Shown piece after piece: positions 56,007 through 64,000 of a stretch of DNA of 64,000 nt. The stretch lies in assembly GCA_018466975.1 (NCBI GenBank), contig CM031556.1, positions 2,914,001 through 2,978,000 of the forward strand, written 5' to 3'. A program made the translations under genes and the position numbers. Origin of the DNA: Sparassis latifolia (lineage: Eukaryota; Basidiomycota; Agaricomycetes; Polyporales; Sparassidaceae). Numbering within the stretch: position 1 is the first letter of the stretch; every line of letters starts with the position of its first letter. The notes under the pieces are model-generated. The model made no database searches. It worked only from the letters and a program-made list of their open reading frames with translations, and was not told the origin of the DNA.

Positions 56007-57689
56007 TCAGAGTTCATCCTGCCACACCCGCCAGCCAAGTTCATGTGCGCAACCCTCAGCATGGCCTCCGTTTCGACCTGGTCCAGCGAGGCAGAGCAGG
56101 GGACACTTGCCTTCATCCACATCAGTGTCCTCTGAACCTCCTGCCCCACCTCCGAGTGTGACCACAAACGCTCGAGGGTCACCTATGTCTTGCAGACCTG
56201 CAAGGCCGACTTCGCCAGCCTCCTCATCCTCTGAATCTGCCATGCTGAATTTGACCACTCGCACACCATTGCTCCAGCTCTGCTTGAGCCGATTGCGAGC
56301 AGCAGATATTTGGGCAATGCCTTCGGCCCACCCTCTTTCAAAGTCGGCACGTAGTGCTGCATGCTTGTCAAACCCAATTGAAGACGGAGCAGTGGCAGCG
56401 ACGAAACGGAGGGAGGGTATAAAGGGGAGGATACGGATCTTCTGATTTCGAGGTGGCACGGGTTGCCCGTTGTCCGGGATATTGTTAACTATCGGTAGCG
56501 CTACGGAGTCTTGCGGTGGAGATGCACGGAGGGAGATGGTCGCTGTCGCAAGACCGCGTCGTCCACGTCTCGGTCGTCTCGGCGCAGCTTGATTTGGGAC
56601 AGTCTCGGCTGCCTCACGCGCCTCCGTTCGAGCATGATGGGCTTCTAGCCAAGCCTTCAATTTCTTCTCTCGATCTTTTGCGTGTTTGACTCCTGCCAGT
56701 GCCATCGCCTTCCCCAGCGCAGCCCACTGTCCCACTCCATCTGCATCTTGTCCCTGCACGTCAGCCCTTTGACCTACGATGGGACAGCCATCTAGGACCA
56801 GGGCTTTGAGTCGCACTAGTCTGCCGAGCAAACCTTCGACGTCGGCCTCGGATATATTACATGTAGACATGTCCAGCAACTCGATATTTGGCAGTGCGCC
56901 TGAAAGGGCGTAGAGGAAGCGCGCTGCTTGCCGGGCAGGGATGCGAAGCCGAAAGTGACAGAGCTGCCGGAGGAGGGGAGAACGCGAAAGTGTAGACAGT
57001 GGATCCAATCGGAAAAACACTAGCGGTTGTGCGAATTTGGTAGGTGCGATGCTCGGATCCAGAGGGTCCTGGACAATGGAGAGCGTAGGAAGATGTGAGG
57101 ACGGCCAGCGGGAAAATGCGGTGAGGGTTGAATCAAAATACGCGCCCTACCAGAAAATTGTGCATGCAGTTCGCAAGCAGTAACTGAAAGGAAACATACC
57201 TTCAAGAACTGATAATACGTTGCTCGTTGGACGCTGGGAGAATTTGTCAAAGATGAATTAGGCATGTACAACGACTTACTATGGCCGAAATCTTAGTGAG
57301 AGGAACTGCAGCCTCTCCATCGGTTTATCGAATATAAGTTCCAAATGCTCTGGGGTGAAATTGGGGCCAATGAAGATCCTCAGCTCAATCGTCTTCGGCA
57401 ACAACGCCAGCAGATTCACGACGATATCTGCATCAACGGTCCAGCATTCTAGCCTGAAGTCACGAACGTAGGCCGCGTCCTCAGGGCTCTTGCGTAGACG
57501 ACGGTAGAGCTGGAAGACCTGATCACCATGATTGAGACGGACGTGCTCGAAGATGTGGTAGATCGGGATGGGTGAACGCGGGATGGCACGGGTGAGAACG
57601 AGAACAGTCTGCTGGAGGCTTTCAGGGGATACCTGGGAGAGAATGGCAGAATAAAGCTCTGGAGGCAACCCCACTAAAGACGCAGACAT
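56007..57689 (-). CDS. F-box-like/LRR-type protein
   Basis: Exons 57280-57689, 57200-57233 and 56007-57146 give 527 residues. The start (LVGLPPELYSAILSQVSPES) is a typical fungal F-box (LPPEL). The next region (DFRLECWTVDADIVVNLLALLP, FIGPNFTPEHLELIF, LQFLSLRF, LLRQLCHFRLRIP, NIELLDMSTCNI, RLKALVLDGCPI) has LRR-like spacing. The rest is Arg/Pro-rich, then acidic. F-box proteins bring substrates to SCF ubiquitin ligases; the target is unknown. The middle exon is 34 nt. The second half (AALGKAMALAGVKHAKDREKKL) is coiled-coil-like. No frameshift is seen. Confidence 0.72.
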
Positions 57690-58069
57690 ATCACGATACG
57701 TACGCTCACTCAGGCTGACCGCGACCGTTCATCTGACTGGTGGCTGCCATTTGTCATCTCCATCACGCAATACAGTAGGAAATGCAAGGAAATATCTGCC
57801 GCTCGCAAGGTCAGGCAATCGCCAATTGTGTTTTATGAGGACGACGAGCCAACAGTGAAGTCACGCGGTGAAGGAGCCCAGAGCGCATACATCGAGGCTG
57901 CTCACTGGCATAGTAGTTCGTCATACTGTCTTCCAACAGTCCATGCAGCGGTTTATTGCACAAGCCAAATATGTGCGTTCAAACGAACTTCGCGACATAA
58001 CTCACCAATTACCCGAAAACCACCGACTTTTGGGAGTCTGGATACCTGCGCCTCATTCCTGGATAGGCT
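57690..58069. other. Divergent upstream region of F-box-like and FHIT genes
   Basis: 380 bp without a credible gene. No clear TATA box. Confidence 0.35.
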
Positions 58070-58761
58070 ATGTCGCGCTTGCTCTTCTCCACCATTGAGG
58101 TGACACGACAAGTTTTCTACCGGAATACTCTCAGTTATGCCATCGTAAACCTCAAGCCCATCGTTCCAGGACGTAAGAAGCATAATGGCGGAATCTCTCG
58201 GAGACAATCTCACCTTCTCTTCCTCCATCATAGATGTACTGGTCATTCCGACGCGTCCGGTGCACCGCCTCGGCGACCTTACTCCTCCAGAGCTTTCGTC
58301 TCTGATGCTGTCCGTGCAACAAGTGGGAAAGGTTATAGAGCGCGTGTATGGCGCGGACGGGTTGACCATCGCGTGCCAGGTGAGTACTGGCTTGTGGGTC
58401 CTTGCATGCCTGTTCACAATCTGTTTCCGTGGCAAAGGACGGCAAGGCTGCAGGACAGTCTGTTCCGCATGTCCATTTCCATCTCCTGCCCAGGAAGCTG
58501 CATGGAGACCGTTTCGCGAACAACGACGACATCTACCCTGCGCTTGAGAGTGTCGAAGGCTCACTGCGTCACGATATACGCGATGCGCGAACCAAGATAG
58601 CAGAATCTAGCCCAGAACGCACAGAGGCTGCAGATCTACAGCGACTCAAAGTGGACGCTGACGATGACCGAAAGCCACGCACGATGGAGGACATGGAAAA
58701 GGAGGCTCAATGGTTGAAGACATTTTTCAATGCAGAAAGCACAACGTCCGACTCTAATTAG
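58070..58761 (+). CDS. FHIT: HIT-family dinucleoside triphosphate hydrolase (FHIT-like)
   Basis: Exons 58070-58172, 58234-58379 and 58438-58761 give 190 residues. FHIT hallmarks are present: VTRQVFYRNTLSYAIVNLKPIVPGH, VLVIPTRPVHRLGDLTPPE, and the catalytic HIT triad in QSVPHVHFHLLPR. The loop DDIYPALE follows. FHIT hydrolyses Ap3A (Ap4A more slowly) to AMP and ADP, removing stress-linked dinucleotides in cytosol and nucleus. The extra C-terminal tail (RKPRTMEDMEKEAQWLKTFF) is common in fungal forms. The two introns fall in standard phases. Confidence 0.93.
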
Positions 58762-58949
58762 ATACTCCTGTTATAGATGTGTCTGATGCAGACTTATACA
58801 AAGAACGGGGACCAGGTACCGATACAGATACAGTAGGTATTCGTCGCGGAATCTGCTACAGGAGCGTCGTATCAAGGTCTGTTCCGTCAATACTGGTACT
58901 TCGCTATTGCACGCGGGCGGGCGGAGGGTATATACTGCGTGCGTATTAA

Positions 58950-60502
58950 TCAAGCACATACTGCGGTGTCCGCCGGTGCTGCAGACATGGTTTCAGGGTT
59001 CCCCCATGTTCCTGGAATCAAAGCTACCGGTAGTAGCCAAGTAGCAGTCAATATAACACCATTGCCTGTCGCCCATTAAGCTCGAGTTGAGGATGCCCTA
59101 TAACTGGACGGACGTACCCTTGTCGAACCCTTTGATCGCAGCCCAGCTCCAAGCCACAAAACTGCCAATGTACACGAGGTACGGCACGAGATGTGCCAAA
59201 AGCTTGAACGCTGGACGCATCTGCAGGGGCACAGCGATGGAAGGTACACGGTCTAAGATCCATTTAAGCGCGGCGGTCAACAGAGCTGCTTGCTTGCTCG
59301 CTTCGATATGTTGGTTATCCAGGAGTGCGAGAACTGGAGGAGGAAGATAACTGAGAGTATTGGATGAACCGAGTCAATAGTAGAATAAGCCGAAAACAAG
59401 AAGCAACCTACACGCGGTATCCCCACCACATCACTTCCAATGATATCTTTGTGGTGGATGGTAGCCATATCAGCTTCTCTGAGCCTTTTGTGACATGGAT
59501 TCTCTCCTCCTTCCCAGCCGAAGTAGGTTTCATCTCATTTTCTGTCCTGTCTCGGGGAGTAGGGGCTTCTTCGTCCTCCTGCACGGAAATAATCTCTGAA
59601 CGTGCGAACTCGACCTCTGATTCTGGAGTTGGCAGAAGAGGGCCGCATAGCATGATACTGGAATGGTCATTCTCTGGAACATTCTCGTCCGACTGTTCCT
59701 CTGTGGCTCGTTCCTTCCCCTTCTCCGTCGCCGAGCCTCCAGGTTGAGACGGCTCTGTTGGCGTGCCCTGCAGCATGTCCAAGACAGACCATACGCTCTG
59801 CCTGCCTCTGGCTATCGAGCCGTTCATAACCGATGGTGAAGATAGGAAGGAGACGAACTTCCAGTCAGAATTCAGATTAGATGGCACAAGAGCGGGACCA
59901 GAGCCAGAGTCAGAGGGGGTGGCCGGGACACTCGTAGAGAGCAGAGGGAAGGCAGACAGCAATGTCTGGATCTTGCGAGCGAGGAATGTTGGCTCCGGAG
60001 GTGTCTCCCCACCTTCAGCAAGGAATTGGTCGGGATTCCCGACATCGCCCAGTTGATGTTCTTCTGCGCTCAACTCTGGCGATGCGGGACTGAGTGGCAA
60101 TGGCACAGCTGTGGGGTGGTCGAGATCAGGATTGGGGGTACTTGTGCCTTGGATTGCTTCACTTTGAACATCAACAGTCTGAGTTGGCGGAAACCAATCC
60201 GCAGGTGGAAACACGACCTGCCCATCCTTCTTCCGCCTTACCACGTTAACAAACCGCTCGAAGGCAGTGAGCCTCGTCTTATTTCGCCAGAAGCTAGAAG
60301 TGGAACGCGAACGATTATGATTTGTAAAGTTCGAGTGCTCTGGAGGAGGGGTAGGCGGTGGGGGTGGTCTCGAGCTTGTGGTGGAGTTCCGGCCACCAAG
60401 CCTCAAAGTCCGGCGTATCCGAACGATTAATGCTCCTTCTGACGGTGACGAACTCAGATTGGAAATGTCTGATGATAGACAGGGCGCGATGGGAGAAGTC
60501 AT
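58950..60502 (-). CDS. Proline/serine-rich protein with C-terminal membrane segments
   Basis: Exons 59412-60502, 59118-59350 and 58950-59065 give 479 residues. The N-terminal 300 residues are low-complexity (Pro/Ser/Thr, RPPPPPTPPP), with a basic patch (TAFERFVNVVRRKKDG). The conserved-looking part is at the end: LPPPVLALLDNQHIEASKQ, LKWILDRVPSIAVPLQMRP, LVPYLVYIGSFVAWSWAAIK and VILTATWLLPVALIPGTW. The last two are membrane-spanning. I do not recognise the family. A tail-anchored or two-pass membrane protein with a long cytosolic arm is inferred. The last exon is placed by the acceptor at 59066-59067. Confidence 0.6.
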
Positions 60503-60678
60503 TTCACGAAATGGCAGTTGCTGAAGACATGGTGGAAGTGATGCAAAAAGTTCGCGCGGATGACTTCATCGTTTCCTCCGAGCGACGCACCCAATATTTA
60601 TACAAAGTTCATACAATTACAGCACAATGTGCAGAATAGATGCGGGTACGGGAGAACGAATTCACTGAGGTGTAGAAA

Positions 60679-61330
60679 TCATGCATGGGCACTGACCGCA
60701 GGGGTGGTAATAGAACTGGACAAGAGACTGGGCATGATAACAGGATTCTCCTGGTCCACCACTACTACCTCACTAAGGTGCGAAACCCTACGTGGATCGA
60801 AGTATCCAATTGGCGGAGGAACCAGCAAATTATCCTGAATAATTCTGGTAGCGATGCTATAAGTGAACGGGGTGTTGTAGCATTAATCAAGGAGTACCTA
60901 CACAACGTTCAAAGACGAGTGCACAGTATCAGACGTCGGAGCCCTCGAAGTTGTGTCTTTGAAAGCAACTACGGCTTTATACAGAAGACCAACAGTTCCA
61001 GCCTAATTACCATGAGTGATAAGAACGCGCCGAAACGACTAAATTACTCACATTAGTGGGGTGATCCTCGTCCGCAGGAGCTTCGACTGCGCCCTCAGAC
61101 GAAAGCTCAGCTGGAGCTGCGGCCAAATCAAATATCTTCTCGAAGCGCAGAAGCCTCTTGTAGTGCTCGCGGGAGAGATACCTGCCATTTACAGTGACAT
61201 GGACATGTTTCGAGATGAAGGCGTCGAATGCATTGTCGTAGACATCCTCCGAGACAGCATTGAAGATCGCCCGAAGGTGCTCTTCAGCCCATTGGGTAAG
61301 TGACGGAGGATTGATTGTTGAATCAGACAT
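60679..61330 (-). CDS. Small orphan protein, tandem copy A
   Basis: Exons 61052-61330, 60902-61002 and 60679-60844 give 181 residues. The first exon has PSLTQWAEEHLRAIFNA...AFDAFISKHVHVTVNGRYLSR, which has the look of an NTF2/SnoaL-like helix-strand start. The second has AGTVGLLYKAVVAF, and the third RRVSHLSEVVV. Copy B at 61924-62616 has the same first (279 nt) and second (101 nt) exon sizes and phases, so the two arose by tandem duplication. Function is unknown; the NTF2-like call is a weak inference from pattern. Confidence 0.65.
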
Positions 61331-61923
61331 TGTGGTGAATGAGTGCGGGAGTGGTGCTTGCAGGGCATTGGCGGGCAAAGAGTGTTCTTAACCGCCGGAC
61401 GGCGGTCCATCGAGACGCTGTTGGTCCATTCCAGTGCTGGCGTCACACTACATCCACAGAACAACATTGTGACATCGGAGATCACGAGTGTGCGATGGAG
61501 TTATCCCGAGAGACGCTGCAAAGAGAAGCCCTCCAGTTCTGGAACGGCATCGACTTCCCTGGGATGTCAACCTGCACCTCGGGAAGCGCAATCGCATTAC
61601 TATTTATCACGTCAGAACAACAACTTCGCGAGGGAATCGAGGTAATACCTACAAAGCACCATGTTGTCGCCGATTTCAGATCCGTTCAATGCGCGCAAAT
61701 CTTGTAGCAACTGTCACAACGAGAATGGAGAGACAATATGACTCATTTTCGGTGGAGTTGTTCGAAACTAATTTGACTTCAGTGGCGTACTTGCAGTGAC
61801 CAGGCGGGGGATAAGTGCTTATATAGGACGGGTACAGAGTACTAATACACCGGAGGTTCACATGAGTCCTGAATCAGTGAGATGACAACAGTGAAAACCA
61901 CGCAGCCAAGGAAATCTGGTACC
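61331..61923. other. Spacer between tandem copies
   Basis: Upstream of copy A and downstream of copy B. No further gene is supported. Confidence 0.35.
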
Positions 61924-62616
61924 TCAGGCGCTGGCGCTTACTATCGTGGTCGCATTCGCATCTGGGGGAGGGGAAGTGAGGGAAGTACGTCGACTAGCGC
62001 GCCTGGGCTTGGGGTGGACCATGGGGTTTTCTTCATCCACTACTACCTCGTTCAAGTGCGATACCCTGCGAGTATCAAGGGTATAGCCAGTGCCCTCGTG
62101 TGCCAGAGAGGTATCGGGGGTAATCCTGTAGAATAAAGTCACAAAGTAAACCCAGCTGAGTGAAGGGGGTGCTTACACGATGTTCAATGATGAACGGATC
62201 GTACTAGTGTTCGGTACGCCCAACACCACGTACCGCCCAGTTACGACAGCCTCGTAGAACAAACCAACTGTGCCCGCCTTAATACAGATAGACAGTAAGC
62301 GGAAAGCGTGACGTCATTGCAGTACGAGGCAACTCACCATTGCAGGATGAGAACTGTCGGCGGGAACTTCAACTACAGCTTCAAACAGCAGAGTACAGGG
62401 AGCTGCAGTGGTCCCGAAAGTCTTCTCGCCAAGTAACAACTGTTTATATTGCTCGCGAGTGATATGTTTTCCATTGACGTTAATGTGGACGTGTTTGGAG
62501 ATGAAGGCATCAAAGGCCGTATGAAACGCTTCCTCGGACGCAGCGTCCAGTACAGCCTTCAGATGCTCCTGAGTCCACTGGGCAAGACTTGGAACAGTGA
62601 GAGACGAGCCAGACAT
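61924..62616 (-). CDS. Small orphan protein, tandem copy B
   Basis: Exons 62338-62616, 62177-62277 and 61924-62125 give 193 residues. It reads PSLAQWTQEHLKAVLDA, AFDAFISKHVHINVNGKHIT, then AGTVGLFYEAVVTGRY and RRVSHLNEVVVDEENP. Roughly half of the residues match copy A. The tail (PKPRRASRRTSLTSPPP) differs. Same strand and same intron phases as copy A, 593 bp apart. A secreted form is unlikely since no signal peptide is seen. Confidence 0.65.
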
Positions 62617-62979
62617 AATGTAGGGACGAAACGCGAGCTTCCGCCGCTGCCAGTTCTAGGGAATTTGTATGATCCGTTGAGCACCGAGATTTCATTTGAG
62701 CATGACGTCCGAGATCATAAGAACGCGATAGAGTTTGAGTTAGGGGGTCGAGGAGGACAGTCATGGCTGAGCGCTGAGTCTCGATACGCCTCGAACCTCA
62801 GAGCGTCACGAATGAGGACTCTGAGCGCTAGACGTGGTCCGAACGGTAGCTATATTGGCTCAGCTAGTACTATCTCGCTGAAAGCTCTGAACGCGATAGT
62901 ACATTATGCATAATTTATCATTCGACAAAGGTATGGAGCCGACCAGCGTGCTGCACATACCCAATAGACAACCATCTCC
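62617..62979. other. Intergenic region, copy B upstream and kinase-like 3' side
   Basis: No gene or repeat supported. Confidence 0.35.
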
Positions 62980-63769
62980 TCAGCATCTGCCGTTGGTGAT
63001 CTCCTTCATCTTCTCCACTGGCAGTTCATAGCAGCGGTTAATTAACTCCTTCATCTTCTCTAGTTCATAGCAGCGGTTAATGATCTCTCCTTCTGCGTCG
63101 ACTCTTGCCATGCACTTGTGCTTATCCGATGCCTTCGAGAAGTCAATGATGCGAATGCTTGCGTTAGGAAGAACGAGCATGTGATGCGCATCGATAATAT
63201 CATTATGCTGGATACCCGCTTGATGGATCAGGAGAAGCATTACCATACGATTGATGCTTCCCTAAGGTAAGCGTTCCGACTTGACCAAGAGGACACAAAA
63301 CTCACTTGACTGCACTTATTGCGTCTGCTCTGTTCGCTGTCTCCTTGTACCACTCCAGAACAATGCAGCCCACGTTAATGCCCTGAATTACCGCGGAGAA
63401 GAACCCGTAGAAGCGTGGCACGACCGTGCCTTGCAAGGGAGCGAGTTTCTCCACGTACAAATTGGCTTCATGTTCCAAACGTCTGACTGCCTGTTCTCCC
63501 TGTACCCATTTGACTGCGACGTCTTGCTCTGCAGGCTTGTGCGAAAGCGGTGGATAATGCTCGTTAACCTGGAGACTTGCGTGGTATACCCGCTTCTCGC
63601 ACTTGGAACCGTATATGGGGTGATTGTCAGCGTGGTTGGCTGCACGCATTGGATCCCTAATAGTTGCAATCATATGCTGTGATGTGTCGAATTTGGGCCG
63701 TGACGAGAGAGGGAGTTCGTAAACGGTATGCCGGCTGAAGACCAGCTTGATGCTATGTCCTGCAGGCAT
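62980..63769 (-). CDS. Kinase-like orphan protein, second member
   Basis: Exons 63311-63769 and 62980-63261 give 246 residues if the donor GTCAAG after ADAISA is used. A GTGAGT donor 5 nt further would not keep frame, unless one more G is present in the G-run at the acceptor. The fold matches the protein at 54933: VAVKWVQGE (Lys), RRLEHEA (Glu), TVVPRFYGFFSA and CIVLEWYKE (hinge). Here the loop is AGIQHNDIIDAHH (HND, Asp kept) with IRIIDFSKA in the DFG position. The C terminus carries an internal duplication (INRCYEL...EKMKE). Function is unknown. Confidence 0.6.
63001..63081. repeat. Direct repeat inside the kinase-like gene
   Basis: The 42-bp unit 63001-63042 (CTCCTTCATCTTCTC...GCAGCGGTTAAT) recurs at 63046-63081 with a 6-bp deletion. 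It duplicates about 14 residues in frame at the C terminus. Confidence 0.85.
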
Positions 63770-63816
63770 CGGAGTAGAAGTGTGAGTGAGTAACTTGTGG
63801 CGGCAGATGTGTCCGG

Positions 63817-63824
63817 TTTATATA
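63817..63824 (-). promoter_or_regulatory. TATA box of the kinase-like gene (minus strand)
   Basis: TATATAAA on the minus strand, 48 bp upstream of the ATG at 63769. Confidence 0.6.
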
Positions 63825-64000
63825 CTGATGGTTAGCCTTTGTTCGCCTGTTTGTCCTGCGGTTCACGTTGTGTTCTAACTCCGAATACCTCATGGCGGCC
63901 CACGTCTCAATCAGCAGAATTACTAGTTAGAGGTATAAGTGTACTAATCAACAGAAACTACGGGCCGAACAAACGTGTTGTACGCATTCAGCTGACAGCT

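Noticed and set aside
1..64000. CRISPR array, rRNA, secondary-metabolite cluster or multi-gene defence system
   Set aside because: No regularly spaced repeats, no rRNA motifs and no PKS, NRPS or terpene synthase signatures are seen; the neighbours are unrelated housekeeping genes.

Overview
The window is nuclear DNA of a filamentous basidiomycete, most likely an Agaricomycete and possibly a polypore. The signs are genes packed 100-800 bp apart on both strands, many introns of about 45-65 nt with GTRNGY donors and CTNAY-like branch sites, and typical families of that group (WRKY/GCM1-like zinc proteins, large CSC1-type channels, acid-sphingomyelinase-like phosphodiesterases, kinase-like orphans, a basidiomycete DDE transposon). 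I rebuilt most gene models by hand from splice signals, reading phase and family motifs. The exon junctions I describe are therefore inferences, not transcript data. The species call is also inference.

Layout. 1-17.6 kb: an LSB5-like VHS/GAT adaptor cut by the window edge; two divergent small heat-shock genes; UTP11; a WRKY/GCM1-like zinc protein; a GPI-type PLC-like phosphodiesterase; a PAP2/dolichyldiphosphatase-like protein; an APH-type phosphotransferase; eEF2; a GNAT acetyltransferase; and a PalI/Rim9-like membrane protein. 17.8-27.9 kb: a secretory-pathway agmatinase ending in RDEL, a secreted sphingomyelinase-like phosphodiesterase, a ricin-B-like protein and an LEC14B/DCAF11-type WD40 protein. 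28.0-30.7 kb: a 2.7-kb terminal-inverted-repeat DDE transposon that sits in the shared upstream region of two divergent WD40 genes. 31.3-44.9 kb: a TBL1/Sif2-like LisH-WD40 protein, a GHITM/TMBIM5-like mitochondrial protein, SLY1, a 66-residue protein with a lipidation-type N terminus and a PPxY end, and a CSC1/DUF221 channel. 45-55 kb: mostly gene-poor, with a small orphan gene and a second copy of the sphingomyelinase-like gene. 55-64 kb: two related kinase-like orphans flanking an F-box-like protein, a FHIT hydrolase, a proline-rich membrane protein and a tandem pair of paralogous small genes.

Most genes are housekeeping (translation, rRNA processing, ER-Golgi fusion, endosomal sorting, nucleotide clean-up) with no operon-like logic. 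The more unusual content is duplicated pairs (heat-shock, sphingomyelinase-like, kinase-like, small tandem pair), very short exons, GC-AG introns, and the transposon.

A technical point matters for anyone using this sequence. In at least four otherwise intact genes the reading frame breaks once or twice, and each break is resolved by a single extra base in a run of four or five identical bases. I read this as homopolymer under-calling in the assembly rather than gene decay. I found no CRISPR array, rRNA or convincing tRNA, and no clearly novel multi-gene system.
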